Shown here piece by piece: positions 1-10,819 of a stretch of 64,000 nt of DNA. Position 1 is the stretch's first letter. Each line of letters begins with the position of its first letter. The translations under genes were made by a program, and so were the position numbers. The DNA comes from Aurantiochytrium sp. KH105. Taxonomy: Eukaryota; Sar; Bigyra; Thraustochytrida; Thraustochytriidae. The DNA is taken from the NCBI GenBank assembly GCA_003116975.1, contig BGKB01000151.1:100260-164259 (forward strand). Direction: 5' to 3'. The notes below the pieces were generated by a model. It was not told where the DNA came from. It ran no database searches and was given only the letters and a program-made list of their open reading frames with translations.

Positions 1-387
1 GATGCAAAGGCATGCAGTCACGAGGAAGCCCCCGAAGGCATTTCGCTGAAGAAGCTACTTCAAGTCGTCAAGCAGGAAGCTCTCTTGCAGTGCGAGCTAC
101 GTGGAGAGCATAAGCGGCTTCTTTCTGCTGGATATTACATACCGATGCTTCGCTGGCGACCCGACGAGCCCGCCATCGTTCCAGAGCATCTTCCCGTTCA
201 ACAGGCGCAAATTGCACGAGAGCTCGGCCATGAACTCACAGCGAGCGCGAACTCGGCGGACAGACGCGTTGAGACACACTCGAGCGAAGCAGTCTCGACG
301 GGGGCGCTCGAGTCATCCAAGAACCATTTGCACATGTTGCAGCAGCTGCGACGCCAAGTTGAGGCAGCAACGAATGCCACGGAGTAA
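1..387 (+). CDS. 3' end of an unidentified protein-coding gene (partial)
   Basis: An open frame runs from the first base of the window to a TAA at 385-387, giving the last 128 residues of a protein whose start lies outside. No ATG is needed inside the window because the frame is already open at base 1. The visible part is hydrophilic, with one stretch rich in aromatic residues and proline (GYYIPMLRWRPDEPAIVPE) and a helical Gln-rich end. I do not recognise a family. The gene converges on the amine oxidase gene, whose stop lies only 67 bp away, leaving very short 3' regions for both. The reading could also be the last exon of a spliced gene. Confidence 0.5.
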   Translation, partial: DAKACSHEEAPEGISLKKLLQVVKQEALLQCELRGEHKRLLSAGYYIPMLRWRPDEPAIVPEHLPVQQAQIARELGHELTASANSADRRVETHSSEAVSTGALESSKNHLHMLQQLRRQVEAATNATE

Positions 388-453
388 TATTACAGTTCAT
401 TCCAATTCGAGAATTCATAAATTTTTGCAATGTGTGGTGGTTATGGTTTCGGT

Positions 454-1575
454 TTACTTTTGAAGTGTGCCACGCAAAAGTGCGAGGACTTGCTGAGAGG
501 TGCGGATGCCAGCCTGCACGGCGCCCTCCATGTGACCGTGCTCATCAGGCGTGGTCTCCGTTGACCCAAAAAAGATCCTCTGTGCGTGGGGCGCCTGCAA
601 AAGGGAGCTACCATAATTGTGATCTCCACCGGACGCAGACTCATCCGCAGGGAAGTGTCTGTCCCATGCACAGAGCTCGAGGCCCTGGTAGGATCGAACG
701 CGAGGTCCGAAAACGTGCTCAAGCTGCGTGAGAAGAGGCGAGGCAGCGAAAGCCGACTCGCTGTCGAGATGGCGCAAATTTGTGGATCCAAACACGAAGC
801 CAGCCAGAGCTGCCTGCGCGCCGTCCGAGTTGTCCCACACTTGTGGTGCAGGCAGGCCATTCGCAAAAACAGTTCCGCTCAAACCAGCTTTTTGCCAAAA
901 CTTGTCCTCGAACAAAAGACAGAACTTCCCGGCATCCGCCATCCATGTTTGTGTGTTTCGAAACACTTTTCGGCGCTCGTCGCCCAGTGCAGGGAAGAAA
1001 CCGATGTCGGCAGCAATACTTCTCGGTGGGACGGCGAGCACGACGGCACTGGCGCAAAACACTGGACCGCCTCGGGTCGAGACGCGCACGACATTGGCGT
1101 CGGCCTCGACTTCAACGGTTTCGACGCAACTAAGGAGGCGCACATCCAACTTGTGCGCTTCGATGAGTCGCTTGCAAAGGCTACCAGCGCCACCTTCAAT
1201 TCGGTACGCTCCAGGGCCGGCAGGCCCCTGACCCTGACCCATGTTTTGCACGCCGTTTGCTTTGGACTGCAAAACCGCCGTTCCCTTGGCGGGTTGTGGT
1301 ACGAGTTTTGCGCCGAGGGACTTTACAAGTGCGCCCAGCTCGCGGTCATTCTTGGGCCAGGTCCAAGCTGCGCCGAGATCAACTCCAGGTCGAGGACAAA
1401 AGAGTCTGCCCCCAACCCGTTGTTGGGCTTCGAGCACGACTACATTTTCTGAGCCAATTTGCGCCGCCACGCGTGATGCGCACACCAAGCCTGCGAGTCC
1501 TGCGCCCACCACTACTACGGGTCGCGATACCTCTTCACGGACCACGTTCGCAGCAGACCCCGGTGCCGCGAGCAT
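454..1575 (-). CDS. Flavin-containing amine oxidase family protein
   Basis: The 373-residue protein begins with a dinucleotide-binding fold: GAGLAG at residues 24-29, then an acidic strand end (VVVLEAQQRVGGR, about 45-57) as in monoamine/polyamine oxidases. Near the C terminus the stretch FFGSTETTPDEHGHMEGAV matches the FAD-contacting end of the family. It should oxidise an amine or related substrate with FAD; the substrate cannot be read from sequence. It is shorter than typical family members (about 450-550 residues). The frame stays open upstream of this ATG to an in-frame TGA at 1759-1761 but contains no other ATG. The Ser/Ala-rich upstream translation could be an organelle-targeting segment supplied by an unseen upstream exon, so the start is tentative. 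Confidence 0.75.
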   Translation of the reverse strand: MLAAPGSAANVVREEVSRPVVVVGAGLAGLVCASRVAAQIGSENVVVLEAQQRVGGRLFCPRPGVDLGAAWTWPKNDRELGALVKSLGAKLVPQPAKGTAVLQSKANGVQNMGQGQGPAGPGAYRIEGGAGSLCKRLIEAHKLDVRLLSCVETVEVEADANVVRVSTRGGPVFCASAVVLAVPPRSIAADIGFFPALGDERRKVFRNTQTWMADAGKFCLLFEDKFWQKAGLSGTVFANGLPAPQVWDNSDGAQAALAGFVFGSTNLRHLDSESAFAASPLLTQLEHVFGPRVRSYQGLELCAWDRHFPADESASGGDHNYGSSLLQAPHAQRIFFGSTETTPDEHGHMEGAVQAGIRTSQQVLALLRGTLQK

Positions 1576-2295
1576 CTGTCCAAAACCCTTTCGAGTGCTC
1601 GGGGACACCGCGACCTTCGCAGCCAAAGTCGCGCTTGCGCTCAAGACAGGCCTGGCTTTTGCGCCAGGTCTGCAAGCTCCTTGGGCCGCGCTGCTGCGTC
1701 CGCGGCTGCGCGGCGCAAGACTAGCTCTCCATGAACTGTGTTTGCTCAGAGTTTTTGCTCAGCTCAGGGACAAAGCATCGGGGTTTTGATTTGCGCGCAC
1801 GCATCACAACGAGCTCAGATACCAACAATTTACCATTTACTGTCATGTCAATCAATGCAATCAATTTGATTCTGTTTATTCAATCATCCCTCCTCAACTT
1901 CGTGAGTGATTCGTGCAAAGAGGCAGCGCGATGGCCTTAGCAATGACTATGTGCGGAAGGCTGAGCGTAAAGAGGCATTTCTCCTGAAAATCCAGCGATC
2001 TGCTGCATTTTATTAGCTGCATCTTACCCACCCTCGAGAAGGGAATACTGTTCAACGAGCAAACATGAATCCTGCAGCCGAAGCAGTTGAAGGCGACCAG
2101 AAGATCCGCACACCCATGTGCAATGGCCCTCGAGAGTTTGTCTCCAGAGAAAAATCATCGATGGACACACACCGTACAAAGCATCACACAGTTGCTTCAA
2201 GGAGATGAATGCGCAACGTCACCTTGCTCCTCCTACGTTGGCTAATTTTCTTTCCGAAAATGTACATGCAACTAGCCGCAGACTTTTCATAAAAT
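1576..2295. other. Intergenic, upstream of the amine oxidase gene
   Basis: About 720 bp between two minus-strand genes. It must hold the amine oxidase promoter and possibly an upstream exon. It is more AT-rich than the flanking coding DNA around 1800-2040. I see no conserved motif or RNA gene in it. Confidence 0.4.
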
Positions 2296-4467
2296 TCAGG
2301 GACATGGCCCGGACAGGTCCATAAGCTGGTCAGGTTCGTCAGAAGCTAGATTCAGGCCGGAAGAAGTTGAAGTTGCCTTTGGGCCCTCGAGCGCCTCGAC
2401 AGATGAGCTACGAGTCTTGTCAGTCGGGGCCTCGGATAGCGTCGTCGCTGCTGATGTAGCGGCAACAGTGGAACCGGGCTTTGTATTCAAAGGCAGCGAA
2501 AGGGGCGAGACGGCGTCGGATGGTGATGACGGCTCCTTGTTGCCGCTAAGCGGCGTGGCGGCGTTTGGCATCGTAGTCGGGACTTTCTGCAAGGCTGACG
2601 ACGATGACGATGACGATGATGACGATGATGACGACGATGAAAACATCGACGCCTGCTTCGACGTGGCTGAAGCGTTCAATGATGACGAAGTTGTCCGAGG
2701 TCGCTTTTGAGCTCGACGGGGCGGAGGGGGCGGAGGCGGTGGCGGTGCTGTGGATTGCTGGGCCTGAAGTCGCAAAAAGTCATCGTCATCTGCGAGACTG
2801 TGTTCATGGAGACTGACAACGATGTATTCGTGAACATCGGACCTAGGCAGGGAGACGGGGTCGCGCAAGGCCGTAGTGAGGGCGTCGAGAAAACTGCGCA
2901 GTCCGCTCTCAAGTTCATTCGCGAGCGGTGGCGCTGCATCGAGATGATCCCGAACCGTTGCGGCCACCGTTGCGACGAGAGCGCGGTGCTGAAGCACGTG
3001 CGGCTTGCAAAACTCTAAAATGACCTTTGTGAGAGCAAGTCCACTCACGTCGTCGAAGAGCCCCGGAGTAAGAATGTCAAGCACGATGCGCTCGAGCACC
3101 CAGGGGGCGCCCATGTGGGCGGCGAGCAGCTCGAGCGCCACGATCATGTCGAGTTGTCCGGCCCGCGTCTGAAGTCTGCGCTTTGCGTCGTCGCCCTCAA
3201 GCGTCTGGTTGACAAAATTGACAACAGCGTCCTGAAGGCGCTGTTGTTCGCGCACAAGCGTGCCAATGTTTGCCAATGCTGTGTTTGGCTGGCGGGCGGC
3301 GCGCGAGCGCAAAAAGAGAATGGCCTCATCGAGCACATTATGTTTCTCGAGCGGCAAGACAGACGTGAGCACGCGATACGCAAGCCAATCCTTGCGCTCA
3401 ATGGCGGCAAACTGCAATCGGCGGCACAAATGATGCTGCTTGAGACGCTGGGCCAGTAAGGCAAAGTGGCGGGCCCAGGCTTGTATGTCACGACCACGGA
3501 CGCCAGCATCCCACGCGGCTTCCATCGACGCCCGAAGACTGTGCAGTACGAGCATGCCAAAGTCGTCGCCAAGTCGAAGCGGTTGCGCGAGCATCATGAC
3601 CAAGGAATTCCAGGCACCGCATGCGATCTGACTGCCTCCAAAGCTGGGAGCGAGACGCAGGAGTACGGTGACGGTCGTATTCTGTGCTCTGCTGAGCGCA
3701 GCTTTTGCGCGGCGGTGACCTGGTGCACCAAGTTCTGCTGCGCAAACTGTGGCTGCGCTCTGCGCAACTGCACGTGCAAGCTGTGCGGCGGCCTCCCCGG
3801 GTTCATCGCCTAGTGCGATGATGCGCTCCACCTGAAGACGCAAGGACCACAATGCAATCCAAGACGAGGCCATAAGGTCTGGGCTTTCTTTGCGCGCTGC
3901 GGAAGGCGCATTGACGGAGGTTTGAGCTTGTTGTGCGCGATGCAATTGCGCGCGCAAGTCCTCGAGACGAGCATCTTGTGTGGCCTGCAGTGTCTTGGCC
4001 TTTCTATCCGCTTCTTGTGCACGTTTGGTGGCTCGGTCGCGCTCTTCGATCGCAGCGTCGCGCTGTTGAGCGAGCAACTTGCACCCTTCGACAAGTCGCG
4101 CAATCTTGGCGTTGGCGGTCGCGAGCTCGCCTTCGAGGTCCTGGATCTGGACTTGCCCGTCGTCCTCGCTGCTCTGCTCGTCCTCTTCTGCTTCTTCTTC
4201 TTCTTCTTCTTCTTCTTCTTCTTCTTTGTTTATGGACTCTTTTGATTCACCATTGTCGCCATCGTCGTCGTCGTCGTCGTTGTCGTCGCTGCCATCGCCA
4301 ATCTTCTCCATTACCGCGTTATCGTTGCCGTTTTCAAGGTCGTTGTTGGCGTTGTCGTCGTCGTCGTCGTCGTCGTCTCTCTTCTGGAGCACCTTGTGGC
4401 CGAGATCCTGAGCACAGGTGCCTCGCCGAGGCACCTGGGCCAGCGGCCCTGACGGCTTGGTCTGCAT
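2296..4467 (-). CDS. Acidic coiled-coil protein with proline- and serine-rich tail, function unknown
   Basis: The frame from the first in-frame ATG encodes 723 residues. Residues about 30-105 are strongly acidic (runs of Asp, then Glu). Residues about 105-185 are a predicted coiled coil (QIQDLEGELATANAKIARL and following Arg/Glu/Ala/Gln-rich heptads). Residues about 200-560 form an alpha-helical, probably globular region that I cannot assign. The tail holds a run of ten prolines, a basic patch (RRAQKRPRTT) that could be a nuclear localisation signal, and a long Ser run. The frame is open back to a TAA at 4606-4608 with no earlier ATG, so an upstream exon is possible and the start is uncertain. 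The order acidic/coiled-coil/helical suggests a scaffold or adaptor, but that is inference. Confidence 0.6.
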   Translation of the reverse strand: MQTKPSGPLAQVPRRGTCAQDLGHKVLQKRDDDDDDDDNANNDLENGNDNAVMEKIGDGSDDNDDDDDDGDNGESKESINKEEEEEEEEEEEAEEDEQSSEDDGQVQIQDLEGELATANAKIARLVEGCKLLAQQRDAAIEERDRATKRAQEADRKAKTLQATQDARLEDLRAQLHRAQQAQTSVNAPSAARKESPDLMASSWIALWSLRLQVERIIALGDEPGEAAAQLARAVAQSAATVCAAELGAPGHRRAKAALSRAQNTTVTVLLRLAPSFGGSQIACGAWNSLVMMLAQPLRLGDDFGMLVLHSLRASMEAAWDAGVRGRDIQAWARHFALLAQRLKQHHLCRRLQFAAIERKDWLAYRVLTSVLPLEKHNVLDEAILFLRSRAARQPNTALANIGTLVREQQRLQDAVVNFVNQTLEGDDAKRRLQTRAGQLDMIVALELLAAHMGAPWVLERIVLDILTPGLFDDVSGLALTKVILEFCKPHVLQHRALVATVAATVRDHLDAAPPLANELESGLRSFLDALTTALRDPVSLPRSDVHEYIVVSLHEHSLADDDDFLRLQAQQSTAPPPPPPPPPRRAQKRPRTTSSSLNASATSKQASMFSSSSSSSSSSSSSSSALQKVPTTMPNAATPLSGNKEPSSPSDAVSPLSLPLNTKPGSTVAATSAATTLSEAPTDKTRSSSVEALEGPKATSTSSGLNLASDEPDQLMDLSGPCP

Positions 4468-5475
4468 CCCGCAGGCCCGTCGCCAGCATGCAGCGCGCGA
4501 CGCCTCCCGCTGGGCGAGGCTCGCCGCGCCCGCGTGGGCGACGATCCTCGTGCTCTTTGGGCTCTGTCCAGGAGCACTGGCCACTTGTTCCCAACAAGGC
4601 GGAAATTACATAGTACTTCTACTACTAAACATCGCTAAACACATACTACTACATGCATGCATAGAGACCTGATGATGATGCGATGCGTCGCAAAAAGGCT
4701 TGGATCGCCAGGGCAAGACCCACCTAGGCCTGCTCGCAAGGCCGAAGTGATGGAGAGCAACGAGATGTCTCCGGGCGCGGCAGGACCGCTCTGCGGAACG
4801 AGTGGTTCTTCATCAAGACAATGGCCAGATCATCAGTTCTTTGCCTCGCTTTACTATCCCTGCAGCCGGCGCTGCAACCTACTCGCCAGGATTGCGATTC
4901 TCTGCCCAAAGAACAGCGCATCACACGACCGTCCATCCGCCAGAGAGCGACCATGCATGCCATTGCAGGCATGCATGCCTTTGCCCTGGCGCCGGTCTTC
5001 GGCCACAGTTTTCCGCCCTTCGCGCGACCACTCGGCCAGCCGTGCCGTCAGTCTTGAGCCCCGCCAGATCCCCAGCTCGCTTTCCCGGTCTGACTCCAAG
5101 ACAAGACAGGACAAGACGAGACAAGACGAGATAGCAGACAAGCATCGCAAGACGTGAGCCGCCACTGTGCTCAGTATAGTATGCTGTTTCCGGATTCCCT
5201 CCCTCAGGTCGGTCCCTCGCACGGCGCGGTAGACCTCGTTGGAGCCCACGTCCGCTCGCTGAGAGGCGCGCTGGGCGGCGCGCGGGCGCAGCGCGCGAGC
5301 GAGTCGCCGGGCCGGGCTGCGTCGCGTCGCGTCGCGTCGCGTCTCGTCGCGTCGTGGCGTGTCGGAGTAGACTGGTTTTGGTGAAGTGGATTTCTGGAGC
5401 GGAGAGGATCTCAGATCGTGGCAGCAGGTGACCGGCCAGCCGGCCGGCTTGCGGCGTGCGCGCGAGCGGGCGAGC
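4468..5475. other. Divergent intergenic region
   Basis: About 1 kb between the acidic coiled-coil gene (minus) and the seven-helix membrane gene (plus), so it should contain both promoters. It carries short simple repeats: AAGAC-type repeats near 5097-5130 and a GTCGC array near 5325-5355. Long GC-rich open frames on the minus strand here follow the repeats and lack protein-like composition. Confidence 0.4.
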
Positions 5476-6786
5476 ATGAACGCGACGAGCTGCATCGGCG
5501 ACGCGGACTGCCCCGGGACGCAGGTGTGTCTGGGCACGCCGAGCTGGGCGCCGGAGGAGACGTGGCACACGTGCGACTGCAGCCCGTACTATGGATGGGA
5601 GAATATGCCGAACTGCGACACGCTCGGCCGCGCGGCAAAAACCATGGCGGCCGTGTACCTGATCATGGCCGTGTTGGCGCTCCTTACGGCGGCGACGTCC
5701 TCGTGCTTTATCGTCTGGCTCGTCGCGATCAAAAAGGCTCGGATTCTGTTGAACTCGGTGATTGGCACTTTTGCTCTCAGCTTGCTGGCGCTCATTTTTT
5801 GTGCGTGCTGGTTCTCCACGTCGGCCGCCATTTTATTGACTCCAGATCGCTACACCTTGATTGTGGACGACGCAAACGAAGGCTTGACCAAGTATCACGA
5901 ACTTTCAAGGCAGGAGACCACCTTTGTTTTCCTGGCCTTGGTCACGGGCACGGCCTCATTGCTAAACGTGTGCTTAGTCTGGATTCGCGTTGTGCGCGGG
6001 ACGCTCACGTCGAACTCGCCCATGGCTCGATACCTCGCCTACTCGCGACGCATAGTCTACTTTTCAGAGGTGGCCTATGTTGCAGTTCTGGGCCCGTGCT
6101 TTGCGCTGCGTGTGATCGAGCTCGGGATCCTTCTCACGCTACCCTTTTACGTTTTCATCGGCATTGCGTACGCCTTTGCACAGCGCAAGCTGGTTGCTCT
6201 CTTACAGCGCGCTGCGCTTGTGAACGAAACGCCTGAACCTCAGAAACAGTGGTTCCGCAAGCAGGTGCACCGTGTCCAGGCGACGGCGGTCCTCATTGTC
6301 ACCTTGCTTTTTATCGTCGTCTTTTTTGGATGTCTCTACGCCGGTCTCTACTTATCGCCGGGTGGCTGGATGCAGCACGCAGGGTCGGCCGACGCCCTCG
6401 GTCCGCTACAGATCGCCTATGTGATGCTTCCAATTACGAATGTGTCCATCGTCATTGCCGTGATGAGGTATTCGTGCACGAGCCTCAACGCCATTCGTGT
6501 ACGAATGCAGACACCCACGGACCACGGGTCCGCTCATCGCGGTAATAACGCGGAAGAAGACGACGATGACGACGACGGAGATGACTCTGACTCTGATGAT
6601 GAGGAGTTTCCAAGCGAAAAAGGCACTACTGAGAGTGGGGCAAAATCGTCGACAGGTCTTTGGGAGGTACAACGGCTCGACTCGCGGCCTGCGGAAATCA
6701 GTCTGGTGGCGGCCTCGTCCGATGAAGACAGGGACGCAAACTCGATGGCCTCTGACGCGGCATCGCGCACCATTGCGCAAGTTTGA
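5476..6786 (+). CDS. Seven-transmembrane protein with cysteine-rich N-terminal domain and acidic tail
   Basis: The 436-residue protein opens with a short ectodomain-like segment (residues 1-50) with five Cys and an N-glycosylation motif (NAT at 2-4), with no classical signal peptide before it. Seven hydrophobic segments follow at about 56-85, 91-112, 148-172, 192-212, 216-236, 270-292 and 308-330. The tail (about 340-436) is strongly acidic (Asp/Glu/Ser run near 360-380). This topology is receptor-like (outside N terminus, seven helices, cytosolic tail), but I cannot place it in a named GPCR class. The frame is open upstream to a GTG at 5386; the ATG at 5476 is chosen as the first ATG and because the Cys-rich segment follows directly. 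A role in surface sensing is inference. Confidence 0.7.
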   Translation: MNATSCIGDADCPGTQVCLGTPSWAPEETWHTCDCSPYYGWENMPNCDTLGRAAKTMAAVYLIMAVLALLTAATSSCFIVWLVAIKKARILLNSVIGTFALSLLALIFCACWFSTSAAILLTPDRYTLIVDDANEGLTKYHELSRQETTFVFLALVTGTASLLNVCLVWIRVVRGTLTSNSPMARYLAYSRRIVYFSEVAYVAVLGPCFALRVIELGILLTLPFYVFIGIAYAFAQRKLVALLQRAALVNETPEPQKQWFRKQVHRVQATAVLIVTLLFIVVFFGCLYAGLYLSPGGWMQHAGSADALGPLQIAYVMLPITNVSIVIAVMRYSCTSLNAIRVRMQTPTDHGSAHRGNNAEEDDDDDDGDDSDSDDEEFPSEKGTTESGAKSSTGLWEVQRLDSRPAEISLVAASSDEDRDANSMASDAASRTIAQV

Positions 6787-7360
6787 TCCGGGCAAAGGAT
6801 TACGAATGGGGGAAAAAGAAAAATAAAAAAAGTCGAAGAAGAAAAGGTACAAGAGAGATCGAGAGTAAAGTCCCTCTGTTTTTCGAGGTTTTCCCGACGC
6901 GGAAAAGGTGTAAGCTAGCCTGACTTTCTCTCTTCTTCTTCTTTTTCTTCTTCTTCTTTTTGTAAAGATCGAGGGGTCAAGGCGCGTCTTGCAATCAAGC
7001 AAGACTTTTTGTTATTTTATTATTGTAAAGGCCTCATCGTGCAAACGATTGGGCAGGGACCACTCAACGCAATGCATGCTTGTAGAATACACTTAAAAAC
7101 CATGAAATCATATAGTGCTTGAAATTGCTCAACAAAACAGGCTTCAAAAAGAAATTGGTGGTATGTGTGTATACGAAAAAGGTGGGAAATAGGTTCATGC
7201 CAATGACTGTATAAAGGTGACTGACATTCGCGTTCAGAATCAGATTCAAAAAAGATAAACGAAGAAGAAGATGAAGAAGAGGAAAGACGAAGAAGGAGGA
7301 CGTGGGGATTTGCACGAGGACGAACCTCCTTGCTAAAGACGGAAAAGGAGGAGAAACCGG
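6787..7360. other. Convergent 3' intergenic region
   Basis: 574 bp between the stops of the membrane protein gene (plus) and the kinesin-8-like gene (minus). It is AT-rich with purine- or pyrimidine-rich tracts (CTTCTT repeats near 6930-6960), as expected of two 3' UTRs. I see no gene in it. Confidence 0.5.
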
Positions 7361-9691
7361 TCAGGACTTGGGTGCGCCATTGTTGCGCATGCGAAAGCGC
7401 GGGACACGCATTCGCAGCGCCCGCGTGCCAGGCGAAGCCGATGAAGGCGTCTCAGAAGCCGACGCAGCGTCTGCGCCCCTGAGGCGCTCAGGCGTTCCCT
7501 CGGCGACCTTTTCGAGGCAAGAGTGCTCGGTCTTTTGCTTGAGTCGCACGGGACCTTCGCTGCGCGCCTCGTTGTCAGTGGACAGACGCTTCTTCGACTT
7601 GGTCTTGGATGCGAGATCGTCGTTCTCAACGTCGCGTCCCTTGTTACGCCCTGCCTCATAGTCCTTGCGAGCGCTGCCAATGACTGCGTCAGCAGACCGT
7701 CGCGTTCGGTTTTCCTTGTGACGCACATGCGAACTTGCGTCGGTATTGCTGCCGCTCAGTGTAGGGATGAAGGATCTTCGTCGCATTTTGGATCGCAAAG
7801 ATTTGCCGCCATTTGCAGCTTGCACCAGATGCGCCGGGGGTGGCGGCAAGTCGCGGTCGAGGCCGCGCTGCGCGATCGGCTGTGTTTGCGGTTGCGGGGC
7901 CGCCCGCACCTTGGAGGGGCTATGGCTGTGCTGGTGATGCTCGTTTTTTCGATGATTGTGATGTTTTTGACGAAGGTTTTGCAACTCTCGCTTGTGTTGC
8001 CGCACCTCTTGCTCGTGAGCCTCTTGTATTGCGACGAAGCGCTGTTCTTGCTCGTTGACGACAGTCTGCAGGCGGTTGATCTCCGACGTTTGGTCGCCGG
8101 CTCGAGAGCGGAGCATGGTGATTTCTGCGCGTTGCGCAGCTTCTACGTCGGAGGCAAGCGCAGCCTCTACGGCATTCGCGAGGGCCGCGCGAAGGTCCGC
8201 CGTCGGGACTTGAAGCTTTGCGGCCGCGATGCTAGCAAGCGTGAGATTCTCGGCCTCGAGCTCGGCCACGCGAGTTTGCAGGTCGAGCATGGCCTTTTCG
8301 GTCTCGGCGTCGGTGACGACGGCGCTAGCGTCGGGACTGGCGCTGACGTTGGAGGCTGCGCGCTGCTCGTTTGCAGTGAGCCTGCAGCGGAGCTCTTGGT
8401 TTTCTGCTTCAAGCTCTTCAAGACGTTCAGCATCCTCGGAGCCCATGGAGTTGACGTTGCGTCGCACGGGTGCGGCGACGGACGCCTTGATTTTGATGTC
8501 CTTGGCGCGATTTGCGTATTTGAGCGTATTGTGGGACTCCTCGTAGCACTTGTTGGAAGGGTTGATGGCGGCGATCATGCAGAGACTGGAGTTGCCTTCG
8601 AGCGAGGACTTGAGCAAGTGTGTGAGCTTGCTGTCGCGATACTTTACGCGTGTGGCCTTGCGGCCCGAGCTGAGGGCATTGATACAGTTTGCAAGGGCGA
8701 GGAGCGAACGGTTGATGTTGGCGCCCTCGCGCAGACGCGCGCCTCTGTTTTGCGTCGCTGCGGCGCGCTCGCTGCCAGCGAGGTCGATGAGGGAAAGCAC
8801 GGAGGAGATGGCGGTCTTTTTGGGCTTGGGCGCGAGACGGCGCTTGCCCTTGAAAGGAATGGGTTCAACAAGGACGGATTCAATACGGACTTGGATGACG
8901 GCATGCGAGCGGGAGGAAACCTGGTTGGCGGCGGTGCTCTCCATACGACGGCGCTTGTTGCCACTCTCGAGAAGCTCGAGGACCTGGTCGGTGTTGTTGA
9001 CGAGGACCTCGGTGAGCCCGAGGACCTTCACCTGAAAATCGTTGGGGTCCTCGCAAGGCTGCAGAGGTCGCTGCTTGTGAGTGAGGAGATCGTAGATGGT
9101 TTCGTTGTAGACTTCGAGGTAGCTGAGCTTGACATTCCACTCTTTGGTGGCGCCCTGTCCCGACCGCGGATCAAGGTCAAAGTCATCGCGAAGCCGGTCG
9201 ATGCCGCGAAAGAGGTCAACGAGGGCGCGGGGGATGATGCCTGGGTCATTGGGGTTTCCGAGCATGGTGTGTGTTTTTCCCGCGCCTGTTGCGCCGTATG
9301 CAAAGACGGTGCTGTTGACGCCGCGGAGTGCGTCCATGACGATGGCCTGGGTGGTGGCCTCGTAGATATCCTGTTGGGTCGCCTCGCTGCCAAAGACCTG
9401 ATCAAACTGGTACTCGTGCTGTGCGCCCATTTCGGAGCGTAGGACGGCGCCTGCGCGGGCTTCTTTGCTGATGCGTACAACTTTGTCCTCACAGAAGCCG
9501 CGCACGACGGATCGTTCTCCCCGTTCGATTTCCGTGCTGGACAATGGCCGGGTGCGCACGCAGACGGTCATTCTCGCTTCGCTTGCGGCGGCGGTGGCGT
9601 TGGTGGCCGCATTGTTGGCGTCTCCGCCCCCCATGCTCTGGCGCGCCTTGCGCCGTTGCCGTGGTGCGGTGTCCTCGTCGCCGTCGAGCAT
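7361..9691 (-). CDS. Kinesin motor protein, kinesin-8-like
   Basis: The 776-residue protein has an N-terminal motor domain at about residues 40-395: P-loop GATGAGKT at 133-140, switch I NQVSSRSHA, switch II LIDLAGSER. The P-loop sequence (AYGATGAGKTHTMLG) and the following DPGIIPRAL are typical of the kinesin-8 (KIF18/KIF19/Kip3) class rather than GQTGSGKT-type motors. A neck and coiled-coil region (about 400-560) follows, then a basic His-, Pro- and Arg-rich tail. Kinesin-8 motors walk to microtubule plus ends and limit spindle or ciliary microtubule length; that role is transferred from the family. The first in-frame ATG is 9691. The upstream region is filled with CTTG-type microsatellites. 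A long plus-strand frame across the motor domain is a mirror of the GC-rich coding frame. Confidence 0.88.
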   Translation of the reverse strand: MLDGDEDTAPRQRRKARQSMGGGDANNAATNATAAASEARMTVCVRTRPLSSTEIERGERSVVRGFCEDKVVRISKEARAGAVLRSEMGAQHEYQFDQVFGSEATQQDIYEATTQAIVMDALRGVNSTVFAYGATGAGKTHTMLGNPNDPGIIPRALVDLFRGIDRLRDDFDLDPRSGQGATKEWNVKLSYLEVYNETIYDLLTHKQRPLQPCEDPNDFQVKVLGLTEVLVNNTDQVLELLESGNKRRRMESTAANQVSSRSHAVIQVRIESVLVEPIPFKGKRRLAPKPKKTAISSVLSLIDLAGSERAAATQNRGARLREGANINRSLLALANCINALSSGRKATRVKYRDSKLTHLLKSSLEGNSSLCMIAAINPSNKCYEESHNTLKYANRAKDIKIKASVAAPVRRNVNSMGSEDAERLEELEAENQELRCRLTANEQRAASNVSASPDASAVVTDAETEKAMLDLQTRVAELEAENLTLASIAAAKLQVPTADLRAALANAVEAALASDVEAAQRAEITMLRSRAGDQTSEINRLQTVVNEQEQRFVAIQEAHEQEVRQHKRELQNLRQKHHNHRKNEHHQHSHSPSKVRAAPQPQTQPIAQRGLDRDLPPPPAHLVQAANGGKSLRSKMRRRSFIPTLSGSNTDASSHVRHKENRTRRSADAVIGSARKDYEAGRNKGRDVENDDLASKTKSKKRLSTDNEARSEGPVRLKQKTEHSCLEKVAEGTPERLRGADAASASETPSSASPGTRALRMRVPRFRMRNNGAPKS

Positions 9692-10730
9692 GGGCGAATC
9701 CAAGGGCAAAAAGCCAAGGGCGAAGTGACTTTGCTTGCTTGCTTTCTTGCTTGCTTGCTTGCTTGCCTTTTTTTCGTTGCACGATGTTTGTTTGGCCGGC
9801 TTTGCTCTGCTCGGCTCGGCTTGGCTCTGCTCGGCTCGACTTGGCTCGACTTGGCTCGACTTGGGCCTAGAGCGTCGCGACGCGAGACGACGGCTACGTG
9901 GGACGGCTCACCCCCGGCAAGGCGCGTCTGGGCGACCGCGCTGCGTCAGCGTGCGATCGGGTCTCCCGCGCTCAGGCGCGCCGCAACAGCTGTGCCGTGC
10001 AGATGACGGTTACACATTTTTTGGCGCTGCACTCTGCTCTGTATAGATTGGCCTATCCATCTACTAGGCCTGCTAGTAGTAGGCTGCTAGTAGGAGTATT
10101 CTCAACCATCATGGCTTTGGCAGAGTTTGGTGATCTGCATGGCATGCCAGCGCCCACCTCGCATCGACGGAGGCCGCTGTCACAGGCATGATGCAATCGC
10201 TTGTAGACTACCGTTCATCATAAAGGGCGCCCATTCTAATGATGATCGTGATCAGTGCGATCAATATGAGGGCACGTGCGGCGGGACCCGAGGCGCGTGC
10301 CGTCTGTCGTTTTGTAGAAGCTACCATCCATGGATGGCCGGGCCCACTTGCCTCGAAAGCGATTGCGCATCTTGCGTGGCGCTGACTGTGAGGTCGTAGG
10401 AGGCCAAGACCCGCCGGTAGAGCGAGTCAACTGCGAGGTTGCACGACGTCTGCGCGTGACACTGGGATCCGCTCCGCTCTGGTCTGCTTCGGTTTGGTTT
10501 GGTCTGCTTGTTGACGATCGACGTCGACGCAGCGCGTCGCGAATCTTTTCCTCATTCGACGACGAAAATGTCGGCCTGCGCGGCATTTCTGCGTGCCGCG
10601 GGATCCCCGTCCGTCGCTGCTGTCGACCCGCCAATGTAATCAATCTCACCGCGGGGCGTCAGCCAGGCTCTCCTCTACCCTGAATGACAATGAATCCATC
10701 TGGGCTGCTGCTACCCTGATCAATCAAATC

Positions 10731-10819
10731 GATCGATCGATCAATCGATTGATCAAAAGCATCGATCGATTGATCAAAAGCATCAATCGATTGATCAAAA
10801 GCATCGATTGATCAAAAGC
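10731..10819. repeat. GATC-core tandem repeat
   Basis: Four imperfect units built on GATTGATCAAAAGCATCGAT follow a short GATC run. The unit is about 21-24 bp and rich in the self-complementary GATC/ATCGAT words, so single strands could form hairpins. It lies in non-coding DNA. Confidence 0.8.

Noticed and set aside
7523-9442. 639-codon plus-strand open frame
   Set aside because: It lies antisense to the kinesin-8-like motor gene and only mirrors its GC-rich codons; no domain is visible.
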